Origin: Streptococcus mitis
GTDB taxonomy: Bacteria > Bacillota > Bacilli > Lactobacillales > Streptococcaceae
Length of the DNA stretch: 64,000 bases
NCBI RefSeq assembly: GCF_946190375.1
Contig: NZ_CAMIAF010000006.1
Span: forward strand, 1 to 64,000
Direction of reading: 5' to 3'
The position numbers were made by a program, and so were the translations under genes. Shown here in pieces: positions 1-8,931 of this stretch (position 1 is the stretch's first letter; every line of letters begins with the position of its first letter). The notes under the pieces are model-generated. The model saw only the letters and a program-made list of their open reading frames with translations. It did no database searches and was not told the origin of the DNA.

Positions 1-513
1 GCATCTGAGTCAGCATCAACAAGTGCATCAGCTTCAGCAAGCACATCAGCATCTGAGTCAGCGTCAACAAGTGCGAGCCAATCAGCAAGCACAAGCGCCT
101 CTGAGTCAGCGTCAACAAGTGCTTCAGAATCAGCAAGCACAAGTGCATCTGAGTCAGCGTCAACCAGTGCATCAGCTTCAGCAAGCACATCGGCTTCTGA
201 ATCAGCGTCAACCAGTGCATCAGCCTCAGCAAGCACATCAGCATCTGAGTCAGCATCAACAAGTGCATCAGAATCAGCAAGCACATCAGCGTCAGAATCA
301 GCGTCAACAAGTGCGTCAGCTTCAGTCAGCGTATCGGCATCAGCAAACACATTATCTTCTGAAACACCATCAGAATCAGCAGGTAAGTCAAGACAGCAAT
401 TGCCAAATACAGGTACAGAAGCTTCCAAATCATCTGTACTCCTTGGAGCTTTGGCAGCCGTGACTGGTTTAGGTCTGTTTGCGAAACGCCGTAAACGTGA
501 TGACGAAGAATAA
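1..513 (+). CDS. Serine-rich repeat adhesin, C-terminal end (5' partial)
   Basis: Frame 1 is open from the first base to TAA at 511-513 and gives the last 170 residues of a cell-wall glycoprotein adhesin. About 115 residues alternate Ser with Ala, Thr, Glu or Gln (units such as SASTSASES), the heavily O-glycosylated stalk of SRR proteins of the PsrP/GspB/Fap1 class. A short non-repetitive spacer leads to the sortase motif LPNTG (bases 400-414), a hydrophobic segment ([15 protein letters not shown]) and the charged tail KRRKRDDEE. The ligand-binding region and signal peptide lie outside the window. The following genes are its dedicated glycosylation and export machinery. A Gln-rich reading of the same bases in frame 2 is an artefact of the repeat. 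Confidence 0.95.
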   Translation, partial: ASESASTSASASASTSASESASTSASQSASTSASESASTSASESASTSASESASTSASASASTSASESASTSASASASTSASESASTSASESASTSASESASTSASASVSVSASANTLSSETPSESAGKSRQQLPNTGTEASKSSVLLGALAAVTGLGLFAKRRKRDDEE

Positions 514-559
514 TCGGATTAAAAATACATAGGAAGTATTATTATTTCGATTTATGAAG

Positions 560-595
560 AATCCCTTGAATGAAAAATCATTCAGGGGATTTTTT
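560..595 (+). terminator. Rho-independent terminator after the SRRP gene
   Basis: A 14-bp inverted repeat (560-573 with 578-591, one G-U pair, AAAA loop) is followed by a T run. It lies 47 bases after the SRRP stop codon and should separate SRRP mRNA from the glycosylation genes. Confidence 0.85.
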
Positions 596-1017
596 GCATT
601 ATTTCGTCGTAAATGTCCACTAATGATCGATAGTTGTATTCGCATTTTTCCTGTATGATTGTAACCTATGGTAAACAAGACTTTAAGACCTCATTTTACT
701 TGTTGATTAATATCCTTGAAGAAATAAAACTCCATCGGCATGACTTTGAATCGTATATGATTATCCTTCCAATTCGTTAATTGTATGTAAATTTATTAAT
801 TTTCAATTCTGGGATAGCCTTGATATTTCTATGTAAGTTACTTTTATTATAAGAGCATTTGTGGTAAGATGTATATAACAAGAGAGCGCTATATAGTCTA
901 TCTATATGAAGGGTAAATAATACTAAATTTGTATAAAGTTTTCGTTAGATGACTACTTATTCAGATTGTAGGTGAACCGATAGATATAGTCAATTTAGTT
1001 GGAGGGGGAAGTTTTAA
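596..1017 (+). promoter_or_regulatory. Intergenic region with candidate extended -10 promoter
   Basis: This AT-rich stretch has no convincing coding sequence. The best promoter candidate is an extended -10, TGGTAAGAT at 862-870, with only a weak -35, about 150 bases upstream of the next gene. Just before that gene is a strong ribosome-binding site, GGAGGGGG at 1001-1008. Nothing else recognisable was seen. Confidence 0.3.
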
Positions 1018-1896
1018 TTGCTATCTGGAAAATTCTGTTTATTTTCACATAAAAATAAGCAACACCAACGTTATTTTCAATTCTTACCTGATGGTCAGAT
1101 TAGAGATATTGGTGGAGCAGGTCATGATAATGAGCGATTTTGGAAATTAGAAGATCAAAAACTTAAATTATATTCTAAATCAGAGCAACTAACAGCAGTT
1201 TTTGAGTGTTGCTATGAAGAAGTAGGCCATTCCTACTGGGAAGGTTTACATCAGGAAACGATTCCCTTAGAAATACGAATATATGATTCTCGTCCAGATT
1301 TATTTGATTACTTGACAAAATATACTTGTCGCTATTTGATTGATTACGGAGCCTTAATAGTAGGGAAACATACATATGGCATTCCACAATTAATTGACTA
1401 TGACCACGGAGGTCAAGTTATAATTGGTGATTATTGTTCTATTGGTCATAATGTTCAATTTATCACTGCAAATCATGATTTAGAGTTGATTACAACTTAT
1501 CCATTCAAGAGTTTAGAGGTATTTTACACGGATGAGTCATTACAGATGACTGATGATCATATTTTGAAAAGTCCAACTCGAGTTGGTAATGATGTTTGGA
1601 TTGGAAACAATGCTCAAATCATGGCTGGGGTAACTATTGGAGATGGTGCAGTCATAGCAGCAGGGGCTCTGGTGACCAAGGATGTAGAACTATATGCTGT
1701 TGTAGGAGGCAATCCAGCCAAAGTGATTCGTTATCGTATCGCAGAGCCTACTTTCCGTGAACAGATGATAGAAATTGCGTGGTGGAATTGGCCAGAAGAC
1801 ATTATTTCTGAACGATTGGATAAAATCATGAGTAAGGATATATCAGGATTTATAAAAGAATACTTACCAAATGCAGGGGAAGTTAAATGTGATTAA
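1018..1896 (+). CDS. XAT/CatB-like hexapeptide O-acetyltransferase
   Basis: A 292-residue protein starting at TTG 1018, 9 bases after a strong GGAGGGGG ribosome-binding site. Residues 110-240 form a left-handed beta-helix acyltransferase of the xenobiotic acetyltransferase (CatB) type. Visible features are the hexapeptide repeats [13 protein letters not shown] and [15 protein letters not shown], the loop ITANHD with the probable catalytic His153, and the closing [11 protein letters not shown]. These enzymes move acetyl from acetyl-CoA to a sugar or drug hydroxyl in the cytoplasm. The first 100 or so residues are an extra domain I do not recognise ([22 protein letters not shown]). Lying between the SRRP gene and the glycosyltransferases, it probably acetylates an SRRP sugar or a nucleotide-linked precursor; the substrate is inferred. 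Confidence 0.8.
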   Translation: MLSGKFCLFSHKNKQHQRYFQFLPDGQIRDIGGAGHDNERFWKLEDQKLKLYSKSEQLTAVFECCYEEVGHSYWEGLHQETIPLEIRIYDSRPDLFDYLTKYTCRYLIDYGALIVGKHTYGIPQLIDYDHGGQVIIGDYCSIGHNVQFITANHDLELITTYPFKSLEVFYTDESLQMTDDHILKSPTRVGNDVWIGNNAQIMAGVTIGDGAVIAAGALVTKDVELYAVVGGNPAKVIRYRIAEPTFREQMIEIAWWNWPEDIISERLDKIMSKDISGFIKEYLPNAGEVKCD

Positions 1897-2000
1897 TCTG
1901 TTATCAGAAATATTAGAATTGATTTAGGGCATATCTTAAAAAATGCGTACTGTATTGAAATCGACTTTGTTTTTTATATAATGCATCAGAAAAGGAGTAT

Positions 2001-2897
2001 ATGATTAAAATGATGGAAAAAATAAGTGTTATTGTTCCTGTTTATATGTCAGAACTATATCTTGAAAAATGCTTGGATAGTATCGTTCAACAAACCTATC
2101 AAAATCTTGAAATTATTTTGATTAATGATGGCTCAACAGATGGTTCAGCAGCAATCTGTCAACGTTATCAAAATCAAGATGCACGTGTTAAAGTCTATCA
2201 TAAAAGAAATGGTGGAGTTTCTTCTAGCCGCAATCGTGCCTTGGAAGTTGTAACTGGGGATTATATCGTTTTTGTAGATAATGATGACTGGTTGGAGTTG
2301 GATCATATCCAAAATCTTTATGATTTATTGAAAAAAACAGATGCAGATATTGCAATCGGAAACTTTACTCAATTTTTGGATGATCAAGCTAGTTTTTTGA
2401 TTCATGTAGGAGCAGGTGATTATTTCGAGAAGACTTATACGCCATTTGAATGGTTTTATCATCAATATGACAGTAAGTATAATCTCAGTCAATGCTTTAC
2501 AGTTCCGTGGGCGAAGTTATACAAGACGGAGTTGTTTAAAGATATTGTATATCCAACAGATAAAAGTGTAGAGGATGATTACACAACTTATAAAGTTTAT
2601 CTTCAGACAGATAAAATTGCTTTTATGAATAAGGCTATTTATATCCATAGAAAACGTTCTACAAGTGTTACAAGGACAGTCAATCTTGCAGATGTATATC
2701 CCTTAAAGAGTATTGAAGAACGTATGACTATTCTCCAATTAATTGGAGCTCCTCAGGAGTTATTAGATAGAGAAATTCAAGCTTATAACTGGCGATTATC
2801 TATTCATGAAGAAGAAACTCTTAAACATGGAGACGTGGAATCTTATCAACAAATTTTGGTCAAAAAAGCAATTGCAGCTAAATATTTTGAAGGATAG
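2001..2897 (+). CDS. Family 2 glycosyltransferase (GT-A fold)
   Basis: A 298-residue GT2 enzyme. The nucleotide-sugar binding strand (KISVIVPVY), the INDGSTDGS loop and the metal-binding DND (residues 93-95, in FVDNDDW) are all present. The usual Asn after VPVY is replaced by Met. No membrane segment is seen, so it should act in the cytoplasm, adding one sugar to the SRRP glycan. AAAGGAG at 1991-1997 is only 3 bases from ATG 2001 and 12 from ATG 2010, so the start could be either. Donor and acceptor cannot be read from the sequence. It stands alone, with a hairpin terminator-like sequence downstream. Confidence 0.85.
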   Translation: MIKMMEKISVIVPVYMSELYLEKCLDSIVQQTYQNLEIILINDGSTDGSAAICQRYQNQDARVKVYHKRNGGVSSSRNRALEVVTGDYIVFVDNDDWLELDHIQNLYDLLKKTDADIAIGNFTQFLDDQASFLIHVGAGDYFEKTYTPFEWFYHQYDSKYNLSQCFTVPWAKLYKTELFKDIVYPTDKSVEDDYTTYKVYLQTDKIAFMNKAIYIHRKRSTSVTRTVNLADVYPLKSIEERMTILQLIGAPQELLDREIQAYNWRLSIHEEETLKHGDVESYQQILVKKAIAAKYFEG

Positions 2898-2952
2898 TCA
2901 AACACATTTTACAAATTTGTTTTCTCTATTTTGGGTGGATGTTTTTAGATAG

Positions 2953-3013
2953 AAAAAGTGACCTGTACTCAAAAATTAGAATGTTCTCTAATTTTTGATG
3001 TGGGTCGCTTTTT
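2953..3013 (+). terminator. Long nested hairpin, terminator-like
   Basis: An outer inverted repeat (AAAAAGTGACC at 2953-2963 with GGTCGCTTTTT at 3003-3013, one G-U pair) encloses a perfect 10-bp hairpin (2971-2980 with 2987-2996, loop ATGTTC). The T run at 3009-3013 fits a terminator for the GT2 gene. Its size would also fit a small repeat element. Confidence 0.55.
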
Positions 3014-3376
3014 ACGTTTATTAGATAGCTATTCTAAAATAATAAGGCTAGTTACATCAATTGATTCCTAAAAGATAATTGATATGCAGATAGACGAGTC
3101 ATTTTTTGTATGTCTGAGATGAATTAAAAATTTATCTTTAGGATTGATCATTCGAAAATGTTATTGTGTAACTGCAGTAAGATTATAACGCTAAATATTT
3201 TAAATTATTTAGCTTGTATTTGTGCATAATTATTCAATTCAGGAAGTAATTATAATTTAGTGCGGTATGAACGATTCTATCAATGAAATAAATATATTTT
3301 TTTAATTTGGAAATTCCTTAATAGCTTAAAAAATAGCAAAAAAAATGTTATAATAGTAGGAAAGGAGAACGAGCTC
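3014..3376 (+). promoter_or_regulatory. Intergenic region with extended -10 promoter for the GT2-GT8 gene
   Basis: No coding sequence is seen. An exact extended -10, TGTTATAAT, lies at 3346-3354 and would start RNA near 3361, where the ribosome-binding site AAAGGAG (3361-3367) begins, so the leader would be very short. The -35 is poor, as is common with extended -10 promoters. An AT-rich 8-bp inverted repeat (3190-3197 with 3206-3213) is present and is of unclear meaning. Confidence 0.55.
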
Positions 3377-5473
3377 ATGAATGAAAAAATTACGGTAATT
3401 GTGCCAGTCTATAATGTTGAACATTATCTAGATAAATGTTTGGATAGTTTAATTAACCAAACTTATAAAAATCTTGAAATTATCGTTATCAATGATGGCT
3501 CTACAGATAATTCGGGGATAATTTGTCAAGAGTATGCACAAAAAGATAATCGGATTATTTACATCGAAAAAGAAAATGGTGGTCAATCTGAAGCACGCAA
3601 TATGGGATTGGATCGAATGACAGGATCTTATGTGACCTTTGTTGATTCAGATGATTGGGTTGAATTAGATTATGTAGAAACCCTATATCAAAAAATAACG
3701 GAATATCAGGCTGATATTGCGGTTGGAAATTATTATTCTTTTAATCAATCTGAGGGAATGTACTACTTCCATATATTTGGAGATTCCTATTATGAAAAAG
3801 TATATGACAATGTTTCCATTTTTGAAAACTTATATGAATCAAAAGAAATGAAGAATATTGCCTTCATATCAGTCTGGGGTAAACTTTATAGAGCGAGTTT
3901 GTTCAAATATTTATGTTTTGATAAAGATAGATTAAGGGAGGATTGTTATCTCAATCAAAAAATTTACTTACTTGCTGAAAGGACGGTTTATCTGAATAAA
4001 GGGCTATATGCCTATCGTCAAAGAGAAGGAAGTAGTTCTAAAATTTGGACAGAGGAGTGGATGCACGCCTTAGTTGATGCTATGTCTGAACGTATTACTT
4101 TACTAGCTAGTTTAGGCTATCCTTTAGAAAAGCACTTGGCAGTTTATCGTCAGATGTTGGAAGTCAGTCTCGCGGACGGTCGATCTAGTGGCTTATCTGA
4201 CACAGCAACATATAAAGAGTTTGAAATGAAAAAAAGACTTTTAAATCAGTTATCGATACAGGAGAAAAATGAAAAGAAAGCCATTGTCTTGGCAGCAAAC
4301 CATGCATATGCAGAGCAGGTTGTGACGACAATTAAGTCCATTTGCTATCATAATCGTTCTATTCGGTTTTATCTGATTAATAGTGATTTTCCTAATGAAT
4401 GGTTTAAACAATTAAACAAGCGATTAGAAGTATATGACTCAGAGATTATCAATTGTCGGGTAACTTCTGAGCAAATTTCGCGTTATAAAACAGATATTAG
4501 TTACACAGTGTTTTTGCGTTATTTTGTATCTGATTTCGTCCAAGAAGATAAGGCTCTTTATTTAGACTGTGATTTGGTTGTAACTAAAAATTTGGATAAC
4601 TTGTTTGAAACAGATTTGCAAGACTATCCATTAGCAGCTGTTCGAGATTATGGAGGAAGAGTATACTATGGCAGGGAAATGTTCAATGCGGGTGTTTTAC
4701 TAATCAACAATCGTTTGTGGAAACAAGAAAACATGTCCCAACGCTTGATAGATTTGACAAATGAGTGGCACGATAAGGTAGATCAAGCGGATCAGAGTAT
4801 TTTAAATATGCTCTTTGAAAATAGATGGATAGAGATGGAATTTGACAATAACCATGTTGTGATTCATAAGCAATTCACAGACTATGAGTTACCAGCAGGT
4901 CAAGATTATCCTGGTATTATCCACTATCTCTCGCATAGAAAACCGTGGTTTGATTTAGCTGCGCAGACCTATCGTGATGTTTGGTGGTATTATCATGGTC
5001 TTGAATGGACAGAGTTAGGAAAAAATCATCATTTACACCCACTACAAAAATTACATATCTATCCTATCAGAGAACCGCTTACTTGTTTAATTTATACGTC
5101 TTCAGATCATATTGAACAAATTGATACATTGATTCAATCCTTGCCTAATATTCAATTTAAGATTGCGGCTAGAGTGATGGTCAGTGATCGATTGAAGCAA
5201 TTGTTGGTCTATCCAAATGTAACTGTTTATGCTGGAATTAATTATTTAGTAGAATTAGATCAAGAATTAATTGAGACTAGTCAGGTACTTTTAGATATTA
5301 ATCATGGTGAAAAAACAGAGGAAATGTTGGATCAATTTTCAGAAAGAGGAAAGTTGATTTTAGCTTTTGAAAATACAAAATATCGTGAAGTTGGACAGAT
5401 AACCTACAAAGTAGAACAAGTTCAAGAAATGATTGATAAATTAAGAGAAGTGGAAGAAAAACATGGATTTTAA
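3377..5473 (+). CDS. GT2-GT8 fusion glycosyltransferase with C-terminal GtfB-like module
   Basis: A 698-residue three-part enzyme. Residues 1-295 are GT2 (VIVPVYNVE, INDGSTDNS, DSD 90-92). Residues 299-560 are GT8 (KKAIVLAANHAY start, metal-binding DCD 397-399, FNAGVLLINN, HYLSHRKPW). Residues 568-690 are a module shared with GtfB (IEQIDTLIQSLPN, IAARVM, LLDINHG, LILAFENT). Such a protein can add two different sugars in turn to the SRRP glycan in the cytoplasm; pneumococcal SRRP loci are known to use multi-domain GTs like this. The GT8 motif has Ser where most GT8 enzymes have Gly (HxxGxxKPW). It overlaps the next gene by 11 bases, so the two are co-translated. Confidence 0.88.
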   Translation: MNEKITVIVPVYNVEHYLDKCLDSLINQTYKNLEIIVINDGSTDNSGIICQEYAQKDNRIIYIEKENGGQSEARNMGLDRMTGSYVTFVDSDDWVELDYVETLYQKITEYQADIAVGNYYSFNQSEGMYYFHIFGDSYYEKVYDNVSIFENLYESKEMKNIAFISVWGKLYRASLFKYLCFDKDRLREDCYLNQKIYLLAERTVYLNKGLYAYRQREGSSSKIWTEEWMHALVDAMSERITLLASLGYPLEKHLAVYRQMLEVSLADGRSSGLSDTATYKEFEMKKRLLNQLSIQEKNEKKAIVLAANHAYAEQVVTTIKSICYHNRSIRFYLINSDFPNEWFKQLNKRLEVYDSEIINCRVTSEQISRYKTDISYTVFLRYFVSDFVQEDKALYLDCDLVVTKNLDNLFETDLQDYPLAAVRDYGGRVYYGREMFNAGVLLINNRLWKQENMSQRLIDLTNEWHDKVDQADQSILNMLFENRWIEMEFDNNHVVIHKQFTDYELPAGQDYPGIIHYLSHRKPWFDLAAQTYRDVWWYYHGLEWTELGKNHHLHPLQKLHIYPIREPLTCLIYTSSDHIEQIDTLIQSLPNIQFKIAARVMVSDRLKQLLVYPNVTVYAGINYLVELDQELIETSQVLLDINHGEKTEEMLDQFSERGKLILAFENTKYREVGQITYKVEQVQEMIDKLREVEEKHGF

Positions 5474-6341
5474 AGATTCTGTAAAGTTATTAGGAGATTT
5501 TCATCATATAGAGATTTCCCCCACCAGCACTATTGAATTAGGAACAGATGTTACATTTCGTTCATTTGTAAGTTTAGAAGTAGCTAATAATGCTAAATTA
5601 ACACTAGGAAATAGAGTTTTCTTTAATGACCATTGTACGATTCGTTGTGGTAAAGAAATTGAAATTGGTAAGGATACCATGTTTGGAGATGGGGTAAGGA
5701 TTTTTGACCATAATCATAAATACTCAAATTACCATATCGAAAAAATTCAATTTACTGCTGACAAAATAACGATAGGAAAAAATTGTTGGATTGGAACCAA
5801 TGTTGTCATTTTAAAAGGGGTGACGATTGGAGATAATGTCATTATTGGAGCAAATGCCCTAATTTATAAAGATATACCAGCTAATTCTATCGTTACTTCT
5901 CAGGAGGATTTAAAAATCATTCCTAGGAACCAACACCAATTTCATGTTTTTACTTTAACAGCTTCAGATACTTTAGAAAATCTAGACTATCTTGTTCAGA
6001 ATCTTCCAGAGGTAGCTTTCCATATAGCAGCTAAAACAAATATTTCGGATTATCTTGAAAGTTTCAATCGTTATGAGAACGTGAATATATACACAAATGT
6101 TCATCATGATGATATTATTGAGGACTTGTTGAAGAAATCAGATATTTATTTAGATATTAACCATTGGGGAGAGGTGGATGGTATTGTTAATAGAGCAATA
6201 GAACAGAATAAGCCTGTTTATGCTTTTGAAAATACCAATCATGATTCAAGTGGATTTAGTAAAGTTTTTCGACAAGAAGATGCAAATGGAATGGTGTCAG
6301 AAATAAAAAAATTTTTAGAAGGTTCTCTTATTTTTGAATAA
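5463..6341 (+). CDS. Hexapeptide O-acetyltransferase fused to GtfB-like module
   Basis: A 292-residue fusion. Residues 20-155 are a left-handed beta-helix acetyltransferase of the maltose/galactoside type, with repeated ELGTDV, LTLGNRV, IGKDTMFGDGVRI and IGKNCWIGTNVVILKGVTIG, and a DHNH loop (H83, H85) that should hold the catalytic His. Residues 160-288 are the module found in GtfB and the nearby GT8 enzymes (LENLDYLVQNLPEVAFHIAA, SDIYLDINH, PVYAFENT). An acetyltransferase carrying the domain shared by SRRP glycosyltransferases suggests direct O-acetylation of the growing SRRP glycan. The catalytic type is clear from sequence; the substrate is inferred. The start overlaps the preceding GT2-GT8 gene by 11 bases. 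Confidence 0.82.
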   Translation: MDFKDSVKLLGDFHHIEISPTSTIELGTDVTFRSFVSLEVANNAKLTLGNRVFFNDHCTIRCGKEIEIGKDTMFGDGVRIFDHNHKYSNYHIEKIQFTADKITIGKNCWIGTNVVILKGVTIGDNVIIGANALIYKDIPANSIVTSQEDLKIIPRNQHQFHVFTLTASDTLENLDYLVQNLPEVAFHIAAKTNISDYLESFNRYENVNIYTNVHHDDIIEDLLKKSDIYLDINHWGEVDGIVNRAIEQNKPVYAFENTNHDSSGFSKVFRQEDANGMVSEIKKFLEGSLIFE

Positions 6342-6527
6342 GTGTCTGGATATTAGTTTAATTGGATCTTCGATTGTTACTTATGTTGTATGCAAGTTTA
6401 ATTAAATAAGATTAATAACCGCAATGGAAAAATTGAGATCAAATTAGGAATTATTTATCTTATTAATTTTATGATATTCATTTTCAAAAATGATATCAAT
6501 TGGAACAAAAAAATATAGGAGTGATAG

Positions 6528-7709
6528 ATGAATAAAAAAGCAATTGTACTTGCAGGAGATTATGGTTATATTCGTCAGATTGAAACAACCTTGAAATCTA
6601 TTTGTTATCATAATAGTGATATCAAAGTTTATATTTTTAATCAGGATATTCCACAAGAATGGTTTATTTCTACTAGGGAAAAAATGTCATATCGCAATAG
6701 TGATATAGTAGATATCAAGATGTTTCAAGGTAATATGCAAAGTTGGAGGCTACCTCCAGTAGGACAGCATATTAATTTTATGACTTATGCTCGTTATTTT
6801 ATTCCAAGTTTTGTTTCAGAAGATATTGTTTTATACCTAGATTGTGACTTGGTAGTTACTCGTGATTTGACCGAGTTGTTTTCTATAGATTTAACTGATA
6901 AACCTTTAGCTGCGGCTAAAGTAATCTATGGTCTAGAAGATAGATTTAATGCGGGAGTTCTATTGATTAATAATGCTTATTGGAAGGAAAATTCAATTCA
7001 GCAGAAACTGATTGATATTACTGAAAGTGAGCATGAACATTTACCTGAGGCAGATCAAACTGTTTTGAATATCGTAATCGGCAAAAATTATGTATTATTA
7101 GATGATATTTATAATTTTCAGATTGGGTATGATCAGGTAGCTGATAACAGAGGACAATATTTTATTTTTGATTTACCATTGTCTCCCCTCCCTGCCATTA
7201 TACATTATCTATCGGCTGATAAGCCTTGGAAAACTTATTCAGTTGGTCGTTTACGAGAAGTTTGGTGGCAATATAGTCAATTAGAATGGGCTCAAATTAA
7301 TAGTCAGGAAGAATTAGTTGTAAAACAATATAAACATCAAGCATTGGTTATTACAGGTAGTCAGCAATTGGAACAAATTGATTATTTATCTAAAAATTTA
7401 CCTGATTATGAAATTCATGTTTTAACTTTTACAGAAATGGGAGAAATTCTTAGAAGTTTAGCTAGTTATGAGAATATTAAGTTACATCCAACTGTCATGA
7501 GGTGGATGTGCAAGAAAATGATTGAAGATTGTGATGTTTATTTAGATATAAATCATGAATTTAAATTTCCTGATGTTTTAGAATGGGTGCAAGAGGCTAA
7601 GAAAACAATTCTAACATTTGATAATGTAGCTAATCCGTATCATGTGGATCAAATGTTTTTACATGATAAACCTCAAGACATGGTGGATTTTTTAAAAGAT
7701 ATCAAATAA
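6528..7709 (+). CDS. GT8 glycosyltransferase with C-terminal GtfB-like module
   Basis: A 393-residue protein, ATG 6528 preceded by AGGAG. Residues 1-260 are GT8: KKAIVLAGDYGYIRQIETT, metal-binding DCD (105-107), FNAGVLLINN, EADQTVLN, and HYLSADKPW with Ser in the usual Gly place. Residues 269-393 are the module shared with GtfB (LEQIDYLSKNLPD, CDVYLDINH, TILTFDN). GT8 enzymes are retaining transferases, often using UDP-Glc or UDP-Gal; the exact donor is not readable. It probably extends the O-glycan on the SRRP in the cytoplasm. A 186-base AT-rich gap precedes it and an acetyltransferase remnant follows. Confidence 0.88.
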   Translation: MNKKAIVLAGDYGYIRQIETTLKSICYHNSDIKVYIFNQDIPQEWFISTREKMSYRNSDIVDIKMFQGNMQSWRLPPVGQHINFMTYARYFIPSFVSEDIVLYLDCDLVVTRDLTELFSIDLTDKPLAAAKVIYGLEDRFNAGVLLINNAYWKENSIQQKLIDITESEHEHLPEADQTVLNIVIGKNYVLLDDIYNFQIGYDQVADNRGQYFIFDLPLSPLPAIIHYLSADKPWKTYSVGRLREVWWQYSQLEWAQINSQEELVVKQYKHQALVITGSQQLEQIDYLSKNLPDYEIHVLTFTEMGEILRSLASYENIKLHPTVMRWMCKKMIEDCDVYLDINHEFKFPDVLEWVQEAKKTILTFDNVANPYHVDQMFLHDKPQDMVDFLKDIK

Positions 7710-7858
7710 AACGTAATTTTTATTACCATGGAAAGCTATAAAGTGCAGACTATATCTTCCTTGTAATGCTTTGTTAAGTAGAATAAATATTTGCATGAAT
7801 TTTATAAAGTGATTTAGGTATTAAGAAAAATAAGTAGTGACAGTGAACTATGGTATAG

Positions 7859-7987
7859 ATTAGAGTTGGAAGAGATTGCTGGATAGGAAGTGATATCACA
7901 ATTTGAAAAGGAGTGATTATTGAAGCAGGATGTCTTATTTGCAATAATGTTTTGACGAATAGTATGGTTCATAGTGATGGGAAGTAA
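7859..7987 (+). pseudogene. Remnant of a hexapeptide acetyltransferase
   Basis: Within the 318-base gap 7710-8027, one frame reads RDCWIGSDITI, then a TGA at 7904-7906, then KGVIIEAGCLICNNVLTNSMV, ending at TAA 7985-7987. It lines up residue by residue with the WIGTNVVILKGVTIG...IGANAL region of the acetyltransferase at 5463-6341, and the TGA takes the place of the Leu codon. There is no start codon or N-terminal part, so it is a decayed fragment. The rest of the gap (7710-7858) shows nothing clear. Confidence 0.72.
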
Positions 7988-8027
7988 CTTGTAAGGGTGA
8001 AAAATAAATGTTTAAGGTAATAATTAT

Positions 8028-8903
8028 ATGGAGAATGAATTAATTAGTATTGTAGTTCCAATCTATAACGTTGAGAATTACTTGCGAATGTGTTTAGATA
8101 GTATTCAGAATCAGACTTATCAGAATTTTGAGTGTTTATTAATCAATGATGGTTCTCCAGATAATTCAGCAGATATCTGTAGAGAATATGTTGCTAAAGA
8201 TGCTCGTTTCCGTTACTTTGAAAAAGAAAATGGTGGATTATCTTCAGCAAGAAATTTTGGAATTGAACATTCAACAGGGGTATACGTTACTTTTGTAGAT
8301 TCAGATGATTGGTTGGAACATGATGCTTTAGACCGACTATATGGTGCTTTGAAAAAAGAAAATGCAGATATTAGTATCGGGCGTTATAATTCTTATGATG
8401 AAACACGCTATGTATATATGACTTATGTTACGGAACCAGATGATTCTCTGGAGGTTATTGAAGGAAAAGCAATCATGGATAGGGAAGGTGTCGAAGAAGT
8501 CAGAAATGGGAACTGGACTGTAGCTGTCTTGAAGTTATTCAAAAGAGAGTTGTTACAAGACTCACCATTTCCTATAGGTAAAATTGCAGAGGATACTTAT
8601 TGGACATGGAAGACACTTCTAAGAGCGTCGAAGGTAGTCTATTTGAATCGGTGTGTATACTGGTACCGTGTTGGTTTGACTGGTACTTTATCGAATACAT
8701 GGAGCGAAAAGCGTATATATGATGAAATCGAAGCTAGAGAAGAGAAAATTGCTATTTTGGCAAGTTTAGGTTATGATTTGACCAATCATATTTTGGTTTA
8801 TAAAAATCGATTACAAAGAGTGATAGCAAAGTTAGAAGAACAAAATATGCAGTGTACAGAGATTTATAGAAGAATGATGGAAAAATTATCTTTGCTTCCG
8901 TAA
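8028..8903 (+). CDS. Family 2 glycosyltransferase
   Basis: A 291-residue GT2 enzyme with ISIVVPIYNVENYL, LINDGSPDNS (Pro in place of the common Thr), ENGGLSSARN and the metal-binding DSD (residues 91-93). Its N-terminal half closely resembles both halves of the double GT2 at 15226-16977, so these copies probably arose by duplication within the locus. No membrane anchor is seen. It should add a sugar to the SRRP glycan; donor unknown. The ribosome-binding site is weak (AAGG at 8014-8017). The decayed acetyltransferase lies immediately upstream, and gtf3 starts 28 bases after the stop. Confidence 0.85.
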   Translation: MENELISIVVPIYNVENYLRMCLDSIQNQTYQNFECLLINDGSPDNSADICREYVAKDARFRYFEKENGGLSSARNFGIEHSTGVYVTFVDSDDWLEHDALDRLYGALKKENADISIGRYNSYDETRYVYMTYVTEPDDSLEVIEGKAIMDREGVEEVRNGNWTVAVLKLFKRELLQDSPFPIGKIAEDTYWTWKTLLRASKVVYLNRCVYWYRVGLTGTLSNTWSEKRIYDEIEAREEKIAILASLGYDLTNHILVYKNRLQRVIAKLEEQNMQCTEIYRRMMEKLSLLP

Positions 8904-8931
8904 ATATTAATAAAAAATGAGATAATACAAT

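Noticed and set aside
1-360. Short tandem repeats resembling a CRISPR array
   Set aside because: The repeats code in frame for alternating Ser residues and have no unique spacers.
23-463. Gln/His-rich open frame of 146 residues over the first 460 bases
   Set aside because: It is frame 2 of the serine-rich repeat; the frame 1 reading gives the SRR stalk with LPNTG and is clearly the real one.
514-1017. Insertion sequence remnant downstream of the SRRP gene
   Set aside because: No transposase-like frame or paired terminal repeats could be found on either strand.
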